Source: Variovorax sp. OK212 (GTDB taxonomy: Bacteria > Pseudomonadota > Gammaproteobacteria > Burkholderiales > Burkholderiaceae_C). From it: DNA of 64,000 nucleotides. Positions within the stretch are counted from its first letter, which is position 1; every line of letters starts with the position of its first letter. Location: the NCBI RefSeq assembly GCF_900112425.1, contig NZ_FOLP01000001.1, positions 558,001 to 622,000 on the forward strand. The letters are read 5' to 3'. The notes beneath the pieces are model-generated. The model saw nothing but the letters and a program-made list of their open reading frames with translations, was not told where the DNA came from and searched no databases. A program made the translations under genes and the position numbers. Positions 42,473-51,815 of the stretch are shown here, piece after piece.

Positions 42473-43795
42473 ATGATTCTGAAAGCAGCCCCCGCCCGAC
42501 TGTCCACGACTTCAGCCAGCTTCGACGCTGAATTCAAGGCGCGGCTGCATTGGTCCGCGGACGACGACGCGGCCATCGAGAAGGTGGTGGCCGACATCCT
42601 GGCGGACGTGCAGAAGCGCGGCGACGACGCGGTGCTGGAATACACCAACCGCTTCGACAAGCTCGGCGCGAAGACGCTGCCCGAACTGGAGCTGACGCAG
42701 GCCGAGCTCAAGGCCGCATTCGAGGCGCTGCCGGCCGTCCAGCGCGACGCGCTGGAATCCGCCGCGCGCCGTGTTCGCAGCTACCACGAGGCCCAGAAGA
42801 AGGCCAGCGGCGAGAGCTGGAGCTACCGCGACGCCGACGGCACGCTGCTGGGCCAGAAAGTCACGCCGCTGGACCGTGTCGGCATCTACGTGCCGGGCGG
42901 CAAGGCCGCGTACCCGTCGAGCGTGCTGATGAACGCCATTCCCGCGCACGTGGCGGGCGTGGGCGAAATCATCATGGTCGTGCCCACGCCGAAGGGCGAG
43001 AAGAACCAGCTGGTGCTGGCCGCCGCCTACGTGGCCGGCGTGACGCGCGGCTTCACCATCGGCGGCGCCCAGGCCGTGGCGGCGCTGGCCTACGGTACCG
43101 CCACCGTGCCGGCAGTGGACAAGATCACCGGCCCCGGCAACGCCTACGTGGCCGCCGCCAAGCGCCGCGTGTTCGGCACCGTGGGCATCGACATGATCGC
43201 GGGCCCGAGCGAAATCCTGGTGCTGGCCGACGGCAGCACGCCGCCCGAATGGGTGGCGATGGACCTGTTCAGCCAGGCCGAGCACGACGAGCTGGCCCAG
43301 AGCATCCTGCTGTGCCCCGACGCGGCCTACATCGACCGCGTGCAGGCCGAGATCGACCGCCTGCTGCCCACCATGCCGCGCGCGGAAATCATCGCCGCCT
43401 CGCTCAACGGCCGCGGCGCGCTGATCCACACGAAGAGCATGGAAGAGGCCTGCGACATCAGCAACCGCATCGCCCCCGAACACCTGGAAGTCAGCAGCAG
43501 CGAACCCGATCGCTGGGAGCCGCTGCTGCGCCACGCCGGCGCGATCTTCCTGGGCGCCTTCACCAGCGAGAGCCTGGGCGACTACTGCGCCGGTCCGAAC
43601 CACGTGCTGCCCACCAGCGGCACGGCGCGCTTTTCGAGCCCGCTGGGCGTGTACGACTTCCAGAAACGCTCGAGCCTCATCGAGGTCAGCGAGGCCGGCG
43701 CCCAGGTGCTGGGCCCGATCGCCGTGACGCTGGCCGAGGGCGAGGGCCTGCAGGCGCACGCCGAGGCCGCCCGGATGCGGCTGCGTAAGATCTGA
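42473..43795 (+). CDS. hisD: Histidinol dehydrogenase
   Basis: Carries out the last two oxidations to histidine, NAD- and zinc-dependent. The 440-residue protein has [18 protein letters not shown], the [15 protein letters not shown] signature and the zinc-site [11 protein letters not shown], and ends in the HAEAARMRL helix. The ATG at 42473 is chosen over an upstream start because [10 protein letters not shown] begins the folded domain; the short leader is pyrimidine-rich, with no clear ribosome site. Confidence 0.97.
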   Translation: MILKAAPARLSTTSASFDAEFKARLHWSADDDAAIEKVVADILADVQKRGDDAVLEYTNRFDKLGAKTLPELELTQAELKAAFEALPAVQRDALESAARRVRSYHEAQKKASGESWSYRDADGTLLGQKVTPLDRVGIYVPGGKAAYPSSVLMNAIPAHVAGVGEIIMVVPTPKGEKNQLVLAAAYVAGVTRGFTIGGAQAVAALAYGTATVPAVDKITGPGNAYVAAAKRRVFGTVGIDMIAGPSEILVLADGSTPPEWVAMDLFSQAEHDELAQSILLCPDAAYIDRVQAEIDRLLPTMPRAEIIAASLNGRGALIHTKSMEEACDISNRIAPEHLEVSSSEPDRWEPLLRHAGAIFLGAFTSESLGDYCAGPNHVLPTSGTARFSSPLGVYDFQKRSSLIEVSEAGAQVLGPIAVTLAEGEGLQAHAEAARMRLRKI

Positions 43796-43831
43796 GCTTC
43801 CATTACAAGTCTCCAGGGAGGAGCAAGCAAG

Positions 43832-44680
43832 ATGATTGACCGTCTGTACCGTTCGCGTCTTTTCCGATTCGCCGCAGGACTCGTTGCGGGCGCCGCATTG
43901 CTGGCCGCCTGCAGCCAGATGCCGCAGGCGCCGCGCGACTTTTCCGCCGTCGGCGTCACCTCCAGCGCCGCGCCGGCCCCGGCCGCACCCGCGCCGCAGC
44001 TCGGCACGCAATGGGGCGAGGGCCTCGAGTCGAAGACCCACACCGTCGTCACCAAGCGCCTGTCCGCCCAGCCCGACGACATGGCCTCGCTCGGCTACAA
44101 CGAGGCCTCCGCCGTGCGCCGCGCGGTCGGCGGCAATCCGGAGCGCCGCCTGGGCCTGATGCTGGCCGACGGCGACATCGAATGGTCGGTGCTCGATGAG
44201 GAAGGGCGCCCGCTGCCGCTGCAACGCGCGCGCCGTGGTGCTGGCGGCAGTGGCGGTGATGACGACATGTTCCGCCTGGCCGGCGTTCAGGGCTCGCGCT
44301 ACACGCTGCGTTTTCGCAACCTCAGCGAGCGCAGCTACGAGGTGATCGCCACGGTCGACGGCCTCGACGTGCTCAACGGCAAGCCCGGCAGCATGCGCAA
44401 CGGCGGCTACGTGCTGCGCCCGCTGCAGTCGCTGACCATCGAGGGCTTCCGCAAGAGCCAGAACGAGGTCGCGGCCTTCCGCTTCGCCGCGCCGGGCCGT
44501 GCCTACGCGGCGAACACCGAGGCCGGCGACGTGCGCAACATCGGCGTGATCGGCGCCGCGCTGTTCGAGCTCGAAGAGCGCGACGCCCCGCGCCGCGCCC
44601 GCCGCGATCCCGCGGGCGCGCAGCCCAGCGCCTTCCCGGCCGACGGCGCCTACGCGCCGGCGCCCCGCTACCGAAAATGA
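43832..44680 (+). CDS. Uncharacterised lipoprotein in the his cluster
   Basis: A 282-residue protein of unknown function. A signal peptide ends in LLAAC (Cys near residue 28) and so predicts a lipid anchor. An Ala/Pro-rich linker (about 40-57) leads to a beta-rich middle with DIEWSVLDEEGRPLP, MFRLAGVQGSRYTLRFRNLSERSYEVIATVDGLDVLNG, and a basic, Ala/Pro-rich tail. The middle reads like an immunoglobulin-like or carbohydrate-binding beta sandwich, but I do not recognise the family. An AGGGAGGAG ribosome site precedes the ATG. It is coupled by ATGA to the next gene. Confidence 0.75.
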   Translation: MIDRLYRSRLFRFAAGLVAGAALLAACSQMPQAPRDFSAVGVTSSAAPAPAAPAPQLGTQWGEGLESKTHTVVTKRLSAQPDDMASLGYNEASAVRRAVGGNPERRLGLMLADGDIEWSVLDEEGRPLPLQRARRGAGGSGGDDDMFRLAGVQGSRYTLRFRNLSERSYEVIATVDGLDVLNGKPGSMRNGGYVLRPLQSLTIEGFRKSQNEVAAFRFAAPGRAYAANTEAGDVRNIGVIGAALFELEERDAPRRARRDPAGAQPSAFPADGAYAPAPRYRK

Positions 44681-45033
44681 CGACCCGCAAGCGCGCCGCC
44701 TTCCTGCTGCTCGCCCTGGCGGCGGCCGCCGGCGCGCAGGCCATGAGCATCCGCGAACTGCGCACGCTCGAGGCCACCGAAAAAGACGGCAAGGCCTACG
44801 CCAGCTACTACCTGGTGGGGGTGCTCGAAGGCCTTCGCGAAGGCGTCGAGTCGTCGCAGCGCGACGGGCGCAAGCCCGCGTTCTGCGTCGAGGGCCGCCG
44901 CCTCGAGCCCGCCATGGCGCGCTCGCTCTACCAGACCGAGCTGACCCGCAACGCCGACAGCTACGAAGCCGACATGCCCGTGCAACTGGTCATGTCCGGC
45001 GCCCTGAAAAACAGCTACCGCTGCACCCGATGA
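44677..45033 (+). CDS. Small secreted protein, possibly Rap1a/Tai-like
   Basis: A 118-residue protein with a signal peptide (about residues 1-22, cut near AQAMS). The mature part is about 95 residues with two cysteines (in AFCVEGRRLEP and at the C-terminal YRCTR) that could form a disulfide. YASYYLVGVLEGLREG and the FC-x-E region resemble the Rap1a/Tai immunity-protein fold, but only loosely. It is coupled by ATGA overlaps to the lipoprotein before and hisC after. There is no T6SS effector nearby, so an immunity role is not supported. Confidence 0.7.
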   Translation: MTTRKRAAFLLLALAAAAGAQAMSIRELRTLEATEKDGKAYASYYLVGVLEGLREGVESSQRDGRKPAFCVEGRRLEPAMARSLYQTELTRNADSYEADMPVQLVMSGALKNSYRCTR

Positions 45034-46121
45034 CCGCTCCTGAATCCGTCCGCCTTCCGATCGACCGCATCCGCAACGACGTGCGGGCCATGCATGCCTA
45101 CGCGGTGCAGGACGCCAGCGGCTTCATCAAGCTCGACGCCATGGAGAACCCCTTCGGCCTGCCGCCCGCGCTGCAGGCCGAGCTGGGCGCGCGGCTGGGC
45201 GCGCTGGCGCTCAACCGCTACCCGGGCGAGCGCGGCGCCGAGCTGCAGCGCGCGCTGGCCGCGCACGCGCAGATGCCCGAAGGCTTCGCGCTGATGCTGG
45301 GCAACGGCTCGGACGAGCTGATTTCGCTGCTCGACATCGCCTGCGACCAGCCCGGCGCCACCGTGCTGGCGCCGCTGCCCGGCTTCGTGATGTACGCCAT
45401 GAGCGCGCAGCTGCAGGGCCTGCGCTTCGTGGGCGTGCCGCTCACGACCGACTTCGAGCTGGACGAGGCCGCCATGCTGGCCGCCATCGCGCGCGAGAAG
45501 CCCGCCATCGTCTACCTTGCGTACCCGAACAACCCGACCGCCAACCTCTGGGACGACGCCGTGATCGAGAAGATCGTGCAGGCCCAGGGCGCGCAGGGCG
45601 GCCTGGTGGTGATGGACGAGGCCTACCAGCCCTTTGCCGCGCGCAGCTACATCGACCGCCTGGCGAAGCACGACCACGTGCTGCTGATGCGCACGCTCAG
45701 CAAATTCGGCCTGGCCGGCATCCGCCTGGGCTACCTGATGGGCCCGGCCGCGCTGGTCGCCGAGATCGACAAGGTGCGCCCGCCCTACAACATCAGCGTG
45801 CTCAACTGCGAGTGCGCGCTGTTCGCGCTGGAGCACACCGAAGTGTTCGAGGCGCAGGCCCGGCAGATCCGCGAGGAGCGCGAGCGCCTGATGACGGGGC
45901 TCGGCCGCCTGCCCGGCGTGAAGACCTGGCCCAGCGACGCCAACATGATCCTGCTGCGCGTGCCCGATGCCACCAAGACCTTCGAGGGCATGAAGACGCG
46001 CGGGGTCCTGGTGAAGAACGTTTCTAAAATGCACGAACTGCTCGCCAACTGCCTGCGCCTCACCGTCGGAACGGCCGACGAGAATGCGCGGATGCTCGCG
46101 GCACTCGAAGCCTCACTATGA
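45030..46121 (+). CDS. hisC: Histidinol-phosphate aminotransferase
   Basis: A PLP enzyme transferring an amino group from glutamate to imidazole acetol phosphate. The 363-residue protein has [30 protein letters not shown] and the PLP-lysine motif [15 protein letters not shown]. The ATG overlaps the preceding stop (ATGA) and its own stop overlaps hisB (ATGA). Confidence 0.96.
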   Translation: MTAPESVRLPIDRIRNDVRAMHAYAVQDASGFIKLDAMENPFGLPPALQAELGARLGALALNRYPGERGAELQRALAAHAQMPEGFALMLGNGSDELISLLDIACDQPGATVLAPLPGFVMYAMSAQLQGLRFVGVPLTTDFELDEAAMLAAIAREKPAIVYLAYPNNPTANLWDDAVIEKIVQAQGAQGGLVVMDEAYQPFAARSYIDRLAKHDHVLLMRTLSKFGLAGIRLGYLMGPAALVAEIDKVRPPYNISVLNCECALFALEHTEVFEAQARQIREERERLMTGLGRLPGVKTWPSDANMILLRVPDATKTFEGMKTRGVLVKNVSKMHELLANCLRLTVGTADENARMLAALEASL

Positions 46122-46735
46122 CCACCCCCACCCCCCAGGACAGCGGCGACCGCATCGCGTCCGTCACCCGCAACACCGCGGAAACCAGGATCACCGTCAG
46201 CGTCAACCTCGACGGCACCGGCAAGGCCAGGCTGTCGACCGGTATCGGTTTCTTCGACCACATGCTCGACCAGATCGCCCGCCACGGGCTGATCGACCTC
46301 GACATCGACTGCCAGGGCGACCTGCACATCGACGGCCACCACACGGTGGAAGACGTGGGCATCACGCTCGGCCAGGCCGTGGCCAAGGCCATCGGCGACA
46401 AGAAGGGCATCCGCCGCTACGGCCATGCCTACGTGCCGCTGGACGAAGCACTCAGCCGCGTGGTCATCGACTTCTCGGGCCGCCCGGGCCTGGTGATGCA
46501 CGTGCCCTTCACCAGCGGGATGATCGGCACCTTCGACAGCCAGCTCACCTACGAGTTCTTCCAGGGCTTCGTGAACCACGCCTTCGTCACGCTGCACATC
46601 GACAACCTCAAGGGCATCAACGCGCACCACCAGTGCGAGACGGTGTTCAAGGCCTTCGCGCGCGCCATGCGCGGTGCGCTCGAGCTCGATCCCCGCTCCG
46701 TCGGGGTGATTCCATCGACCAAGGGTTCGCTCTGA
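46118..46735 (+). CDS. hisB: Imidazoleglycerol-phosphate dehydratase
   Basis: A manganese enzyme of histidine synthesis, here monofunctional at 205 residues (no phosphatase domain as in E. coli). It has [31 protein letters not shown] and the second metal-binding set [18 protein letters not shown]. The ATG overlaps the hisC stop. A separate histidinol-phosphatase is expected elsewhere and is not seen here. Confidence 0.97.
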   Translation: MTTPTPQDSGDRIASVTRNTAETRITVSVNLDGTGKARLSTGIGFFDHMLDQIARHGLIDLDIDCQGDLHIDGHHTVEDVGITLGQAVAKAIGDKKGIRRYGHAYVPLDEALSRVVIDFSGRPGLVMHVPFTSGMIGTFDSQLTYEFFQGFVNHAFVTLHIDNLKGINAHHQCETVFKAFARAMRGALELDPRSVGVIPSTKGSL

Positions 46736-46751
46736 AACGCGCCGGCGAACA

Positions 46752-46768
46752 GCTATGAAATCTGTAGC
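46752..46768. repeat. 17-nt palindrome, copy 4 (over hisH start)
   Basis: GCTATG-AAATC-TGTAGC, a degenerate copy in which the ATG of the left arm (46755) is the hisH start codon. The same placement over an ATG occurs at 36309. Confidence 0.45.
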
Positions 46769-47414
46769 AGCAAATACCGTCGCGGTCGTCGACTACGGCA
46801 TGGGCAACCTGCACTCCGTGTCGCAGGCCGTGCGCCACGCGGCCGACCAGGTGGGCGTGGAGGTGTTCGTCACCTCCGACCCCGACGTGGTCCGCAAGGC
46901 CACCCGCGTGGTGCTGCCGGGGCAGGGCGCCATGCCCGACTGCATGCGCGAGCTGCGCGACTCCGGCCTGCAGGAGTCGGTGCTCGAGGCGGCGGCCAGC
47001 AAGCCGCTGTTCGGCGTGTGCGTGGGCATGCAGATGATGCTGTCGCGCAGCGACGAGGGCCCGACCGACGGCCTGGGCCTGATTCCCGGCGAAGTCGTCA
47101 AGTTCGACCTGGCCGGCCGGCTGCAGCCCGACGGCAGCCGCTTCAAGGTGCCTCAGATGGGCTGGAACCAGGTGCGCCAGGCCCAGCCGCACCCGGTGTG
47201 GGCCGGCGTGCCCGACCAGAGCTATTTCTATTTCGTGCACAGCTTCTACGCCCGCCCGGTCGACCCCAGGCACAGTGTGGGCGAGGCGGAATACGGCGCG
47301 AGCTTTACCGCAGCCATCGCACGCGATAACATTTTTGCCACCCAGTTCCACCCCGAGAAGAGTGCGGACCATGGGTTGCAGCTTTATCGCAATTTCCTCC
47401 ACTGGAATCCCTGA
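46755..47414 (+). CDS. hisH: Imidazole glycerol phosphate synthase subunit HisH
   Basis: The 219-residue glutaminase subunit, passing ammonia to HisF. It is a class I amidotransferase with [12 protein letters not shown] at the start, the nucleophile in [10 protein letters not shown] (Cys near residue 85), and the His-Glu pair in [17 protein letters not shown]. The start codon lies in a 17-nt palindrome, 20 bases after hisB. hisA follows, while its partner hisF lies about 5 kb away beyond inserted genes. Confidence 0.96.
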   Translation: MKSVAANTVAVVDYGMGNLHSVSQAVRHAADQVGVEVFVTSDPDVVRKATRVVLPGQGAMPDCMRELRDSGLQESVLEAAASKPLFGVCVGMQMMLSRSDEGPTDGLGLIPGEVVKFDLAGRLQPDGSRFKVPQMGWNQVRQAQPHPVWAGVPDQSYFYFVHSFYARPVDPRHSVGEAEYGASFTAAIARDNIFATQFHPEKSADHGLQLYRNFLHWNP

Positions 47415-47477
47415 ACCTATTTTTCCGACCGGGCCGAACCTTCCACAGCCCGGCATTTGCACACTCGCGTCACTTCC

Positions 47478-48218
47478 ATGCTCCTCATTCCCGCCATTGA
47501 TCTCAAAGACGGCCACTGCGTTCGCCTCAAGCAGGGCGACATGGACCAGTCCACCATCTTCAGCGAAGACCCCGCTGCCATGGCCCGCAAGTGGGTCACG
47601 GCCGGCGCGCGCCGGCTGCACCTGGTCGACCTGAACGGCGCCTTCGCGGGCAAGCCGCAGAACCACGCCGCGATCAAGGCGATCCTGAAGGAAGTCGGCG
47701 ACGACATCCCGGTGCAGCTCGGCGGCGGCATCCGCGACCTCGACACCATCGAGCGCTACATCGACGACGGCCTGCGCTACGTGATCATCGGCACCGCCGC
47801 GGTCAAGAACCCGGGCTTCCTGAAGGACGCCTGCAGCGCCTTCGGCGGCCACATCATCGTGGGCCTGGACGCCAAGGACGGCAAGGTCGCCACCGACGGC
47901 TGGAGCAAGCTCACGGGCCACGAAGTGGCCGACCTGGGCAAGAAGTTCGAGGACTACGGCGTCGAGTCGATCATCTACACCGACATCGGCCGCGACGGCA
48001 TGCTCTCGGGCATCAACATCGAGGCCACCGTCAAGCTGGCGCAGGCGCTGACCATTCCGGTGATCGCCTCGGGCGGGCTGTCGAACATGATGGACATCGA
48101 CAAGCTCTGCGCGGTCGAGTCCGACGGCGTCGAGGGCGTGATCTGCGGTCGCGCCATCTACTCGGGCGACCTCGATTTCGCCGCCGCGCAAGCCCGCGCG
48201 GACGAACTGGGCGCCTGA
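47478..48218 (+). CDS. hisA: ProFAR isomerase HisA
   Basis: A TIM-barrel isomerase of histidine synthesis, 246 residues. It has the start [20 protein letters not shown] with the first catalytic aspartate, the phosphate-binding GGGIRD and SGGLSNM loops, and [11 protein letters not shown] with the second aspartate. The ATG at 47478 is used, since the frame before it does not fit the barrel's first strand. Confidence 0.96.
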   Translation: MLLIPAIDLKDGHCVRLKQGDMDQSTIFSEDPAAMARKWVTAGARRLHLVDLNGAFAGKPQNHAAIKAILKEVGDDIPVQLGGGIRDLDTIERYIDDGLRYVIIGTAAVKNPGFLKDACSAFGGHIIVGLDAKDGKVATDGWSKLTGHEVADLGKKFEDYGVESIIYTDIGRDGMLSGINIEATVKLAQALTIPVIASGGLSNMMDIDKLCAVESDGVEGVICGRAIYSGDLDFAAAQARADELGA

Positions 48219-48237
48219 CGCCTTCATTGCGTAGCGC

Positions 48238-49407
48238 GTGCTTTCCGCGCTCGCCATTGCCAATTACCGCTCGCTGCGCCAGCTGACGGTGCCGCTGGGC
48301 CGGCTCACGGTCGTGACCGGCGCCAACGGCAGCGGCAAGTCGAGCGTGTACCGGGCGATGCGGCTGTTGGCCGACATTGCCAACGGCGGGGTGATCCGCT
48401 CGCTGGTGCGCGAAGGCGGGCTTTCATCGACTCTGTGGGCCGGGCCCGAACGCTTCTCGGCGGCCATGCTGCGTGGCGAGGTGCCGGTGCAGGGCACATC
48501 GCGCAGCGAGCCGGTCGCGCTCAAGCTGGGGTTCGCCGGGGTCGAGGCCGAAGACTTCGGCTATGCCATCGACATCGGCCTGCCGCTGCCGAGTTCGTCG
48601 GTCTTTTCGAACGACCCGCAGATCAAGCACGAGGCCATCTGGAGCGGTCCGCTGCTGCGCCCTTCGACGCAGCTGGTCGACCGCAAGGGCGCCGCGCTGC
48701 GCCTGCGCGACGGCAAGGGCTGGCAGGCCGTCGGCCGGCCGGTTCCGGCCTTCGCCAGCATGATGACCGAGCACGCCGATCCGCGCGACGCGCCCGAGAT
48801 GCTCACGCTGCGCGAGCAGATGCGCTCCTGGCGCTTCTACGACCATTTCCGCTCCGACGCCGAGGCGCCCGCGCGGCAGCCGCAGCTGGGCACCTACACG
48901 CCGGTGCTCGCCAACGACGGCGCCGACCTGGCCGCCGCGCTGCAGACCATCCGCGAGATCGGCGACGGCGAGGCGCTCGACCGCGCCGTGGACGACGCCT
49001 TTCCGGGCGCCAGCGTCGAAGTGCAGGTGAGCGGCGACCGCTTCGAGACGCTGATGCACCAGCACGGCCTGCTGCGGCCCCTGACGGCCGCCGAACTGTC
49101 CGACGGCACCCTGCGGTACCTGTTGTGGATCGCGGCGCTGCTGACGCCCCGTCCGCCCGCGCTGCTGGTGCTCAATGAACCCGAGACCAGCCTGCACCCC
49201 GACCTGCTGCCCGCGCTGGGCCGCCTGATCGCGCAGGCGGCACGGGAGTCGCAGGTGATCGTGGTGTCTCATGCCGCCAGGCTGATCGCCGCGCTGGAGG
49301 ACAGCGACAGCCTGCAGCCGGTGGTGCTGGAGAAGCAGTTCGGCGAAACCCGCATCGCCAACCTCGACATGAGCGAGATTCCGCGCTGGGAGTGGCCGGC
49401 GCGGTAG
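48238..49407 (+). CDS. AAA family ATPase (RecF/OLD-like)
   Basis: A 389-residue predicted ATPase of the AAA_21/SMC-like group. Walker A is GANGSGKSS (28-36), an ABC-like signature LSDGTLRYL lies near residue 286, Walker B is LLVLNEPETSLHPDL, and a final switch is VVSHAARLI. It has no TOPRIM or HNH domain fused, and neither neighbour is a nuclease, so a defence role is not supported. It begins at GTG, 20 bases after hisA, and probably rides on the his transcript. Its function is unknown. Confidence 0.8.
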   Translation: MLSALAIANYRSLRQLTVPLGRLTVVTGANGSGKSSVYRAMRLLADIANGGVIRSLVREGGLSSTLWAGPERFSAAMLRGEVPVQGTSRSEPVALKLGFAGVEAEDFGYAIDIGLPLPSSSVFSNDPQIKHEAIWSGPLLRPSTQLVDRKGAALRLRDGKGWQAVGRPVPAFASMMTEHADPRDAPEMLTLREQMRSWRFYDHFRSDAEAPARQPQLGTYTPVLANDGADLAAALQTIREIGDGEALDRAVDDAFPGASVEVQVSGDRFETLMHQHGLLRPLTAAELSDGTLRYLLWIAALLTPRPPALLVLNEPETSLHPDLLPALGRLIAQAARESQVIVVSHAARLIAALEDSDSLQPVVLEKQFGETRIANLDMSEIPRWEWPAR

Positions 49408-49423
49408 GCGAGCGCGAGGGCCC

Positions 49424-50329
49424 TTATTCCGCCTTCACCGACATCGTCTGGATGATCGTATCCAGCTGCGCGCTCATCGGCAGGTTGATGCTTTCCCCCG
49501 TGGGCAGCTTGCGCAGGAACCAGCGCTTGTACTGGCGCTCGATCTCGCCGTCTTCCGCCAGCACCTGGAAGGCGTCGACGACCACCTTGTTGAGCTGCGC
49601 GTCGCCCTTGCGGTACATGATCCCGTAGGGGTCGTAGGAGAGGAAGTCGCCGACCACCTCGTAGTTCGCCTTGGCGGCATCCTGCGCGATCAGGCCGTAG
49701 AGCAGCACGTCGTCGGTGGCGAAGGCGTCGGCCTGGCCGCTCTTCACCAACCCGAAAGACTCCGCATGGTCGGGCGTCACCACCAGGTTGATGCCGAGCT
49801 TGAACTTCTCCGACAGCTCGCGCAGCGTCTTCTCGTTGGTGGTGCCGGCCGTCACCGCCACCTTCTTGCCGGCCAGGTCGCGGAACGACTTGATCGGCGA
49901 GCCCTTCTTCACCAGCACCTTGGTGCCCGAGACGAACATGGTCGGCGAGAAGGCCACGCGCTTCTGGCGCTCGAGGTTGTTGGTGGTGGAGCCGCACTCC
50001 AGGTCGACCTTGCCGCTGGCGACCGCGTCGATGCGCGAGTCGGAGGTCACGGGCACCCACTTGATGGTGAGGCTCCTGTTCACCGCGTCCTCGATGGAGC
50101 TCACCAGCGAGCGGCAGAGTTCGATCGAATAGCCGATCGGTTCCTTGCGCGCATTGAGGTACGAGAACGGCACCGACGACTCGCGGTAGCCGATGGTGAT
50201 GGCGCCCGTTTGGCGCGCCTTGGCCAGCGTGCCGGTGAGTTCCTGCGCCTGCGCGGGAACCGCCAATACGCAGGCGAAGGCCGCCAGCAGTGCCGCAAAA
50301 GCGGATGGCAGCGTGCCGATGCGCTTCAT
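49424..50329 (-). CDS. Amino-acid (glutamate/aspartate-type) binding protein
   Basis: A 301-residue periplasmic solute-binding protein of family 3. A signal peptide (cut after VPAQAQE, near residue 29) precedes TITIGYRESSVPFSY, the CGSTTNNLERQKRVAFS segment and DAFATDDVLLYGL, typical of GltI-like glutamate/aspartate binders. No ABC permease or ATPase is adjacent; instead a symporter gene lies upstream on the same strand. A GTG at 50344 overlaps that gene's stop (GTGA), an alternative start adding five residues. Confidence 0.88.
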   Translation of the reverse strand: MKRIGTLPSAFAALLAAFACVLAVPAQAQELTGTLAKARQTGAITIGYRESSVPFSYLNARKEPIGYSIELCRSLVSSIEDAVNRSLTIKWVPVTSDSRIDAVASGKVDLECGSTTNNLERQKRVAFSPTMFVSGTKVLVKKGSPIKSFRDLAGKKVAVTAGTTNEKTLRELSEKFKLGINLVVTPDHAESFGLVKSGQADAFATDDVLLYGLIAQDAAKANYEVVGDFLSYDPYGIMYRKGDAQLNKVVVDAFQVLAEDGEIERQYKRWFLRKLPTGESINLPMSAQLDTIIQTMSVKAE

Positions 50330-50340
50330 GGCGTTGCCGT

Positions 50341-51648
50341 TCACGCGTGCGCCGGGTGGGCGAGGGTGGCGTTGGCTTCCTCGTCGATCGCCCGGGCATT
50401 GGTCTCGGCGTCGCTCTCGGAGAGCAGCTCGCCTTCCCACTTGGCGACCACCGCGGTGGCAATGGAGTTGCCCACCGCGTTGGTGGCCGAGCGGCCCATG
50501 TCGAGGAAAGTGTCCACGCCCAGGATCAGCAGCAGGCCGGCCTCGGGAATGTCGAAGTGGTTCAGCGTGGCGGCAATCACCACCAGCGAGGCGCGCGGCA
50601 CGCCGGCCATGCCCTTGGAGGTGAGCATGAGGATCAGCAGCATCGTGACCTGCGTGCTGATGGGCATGTGGATGTTGTAGGCCTGCGCGATGAACAGCAC
50701 GGCGAAGGTGCAGTACATCATCGAGCCGTCCAGGTTGAACGAGTAGCCCATCGGCATCACGAAGCTGGAGATCTTGCGCTTCACGCCGAAACGGTCGAGC
50801 GCCTGCAGGATCTTCGGATACGCGGCTTCCGAACTGGCGGTGGCAAAGGACAGCAGGAAGGCCTCCTTGATGAGCACCAGCAGCTTGAACACGCGCGGCC
50901 CGAGGAACAGGAAGCCCGCCAGCACCAGCACGCTCCACAGCACGAGCAGGCCCAGGTAGAAGTCGCCCATGAACACCGCGAACTTCAGCAGGATGCTCAG
51001 CCCGTTGACGGCCACCGTGGCGGCCATGGCGGCCAGCACCGCGAGCGGCGCGAGCTTCATGACGTAGCCCGTGATCTTCAGCATGGCGTGCGACAGTTCC
51101 TCGATGGCCGCCACCAGCGTCTTGGCCTTGTCGCCCAGCGAGGCCAGCGCCACGCCGAAGAACATCGAGAACACCACGATCTGCAGGATCTCGTTGTTGG
51201 CCATGGCCTCCACGAACGACTTGGGCACCGTGTGGCTCACGAAGTCCTTCAGCGTGAACTTGGAAGTGGCCAGGTTGGCCGAGGCGCCGATGTCGGGCAG
51301 CGGCAGGCCCAGGTTGTCGCCGGGCTTGAGCAGGTTGGCCATGATCAGGCCGATGACCAGCGAGACCAGCGAGGCCGTCAGGAACCAGCCGATGGCCTTG
51401 CCGAACACGCGCCCGACCGACTTGGCGTCGCCCATGTGCGCGATGCCCACCACCAGCGTGGAGAACACCAGCGGGCCGATCAGCATCTTGATCAGGCGCA
51501 GGAACACGTCCGAGACGATGGAGACGTAGTCCGCGATCTCCTTGGCGGCCTTCTTGTCCGGAAAGCTCGTGAAGATCATGTAGCCCACGATGATGCCCAG
51601 CACCATCGCGATCAGGATCCAGGCGGCCATCGGCAGCTTTTTCTTCAT
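50341..51648 (-). CDS. Dicarboxylate/amino acid:cation symporter (DctA/GltP family)
   Basis: A 435-residue inner-membrane carrier of the DAACS family taking up C4-dicarboxylates or glutamate with protons or sodium. It has eight or so hydrophobic segments, the hairpin-loop motif FATASSEAAYPKIL, MPMGYSFNLDGSMMY, and LGVDTFLDMGRSATNAVGNS with substrate-binding residues. The ATG at 51648 follows AAGGGGA. It is coupled to the binding protein gene downstream, which hints at glutamate/aspartate rather than succinate, though family members overlap. Confidence 0.9.
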   Translation of the reverse strand: MKKKLPMAAWILIAMVLGIIVGYMIFTSFPDKKAAKEIADYVSIVSDVFLRLIKMLIGPLVFSTLVVGIAHMGDAKSVGRVFGKAIGWFLTASLVSLVIGLIMANLLKPGDNLGLPLPDIGASANLATSKFTLKDFVSHTVPKSFVEAMANNEILQIVVFSMFFGVALASLGDKAKTLVAAIEELSHAMLKITGYVMKLAPLAVLAAMAATVAVNGLSILLKFAVFMGDFYLGLLVLWSVLVLAGFLFLGPRVFKLLVLIKEAFLLSFATASSEAAYPKILQALDRFGVKRKISSFVMPMGYSFNLDGSMMYCTFAVLFIAQAYNIHMPISTQVTMLLILMLTSKGMAGVPRASLVVIAATLNHFDIPEAGLLLILGVDTFLDMGRSATNAVGNSIATAVVAKWEGELLSESDAETNARAIDEEANATLAHPAHA

Positions 51649-51802
51649 GCGTATCCCCTTTTGTCTGTGTGGAGTGATTTTTGGAGTGCACGGGACCGAC
51701 TTGCATGCTGTCTTCACCGCAAGCGGTCACAGGGTATCCAAGAAGGCCCCGGGCACGCAATGGCCCCGGATGCCAATTCCGTGCCACCGCGCGGGCGCTG
51801 CC

Positions 51803-51815
51803 TACAATTCGCGCC
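51803..51815 (+). promoter_or_regulatory. -10-like TACAAT abutting the mutarotase start
   Basis: TACAAT, seven bases, then the ATG at 51816. Transcription from it would begin at or next to the start codon, giving a leaderless message. No ribosome site is seen. The rest of the 167-base gap shows nothing convincing apart from the divergent symporter ribosome site. Confidence 0.4.

Noticed and set aside
44677-45033. Type VI secretion immunity protein
   Set aside because: The Rap1a/Tai resemblance is loose and no effector, VgrG, Hcp or other T6SS gene is in the window.
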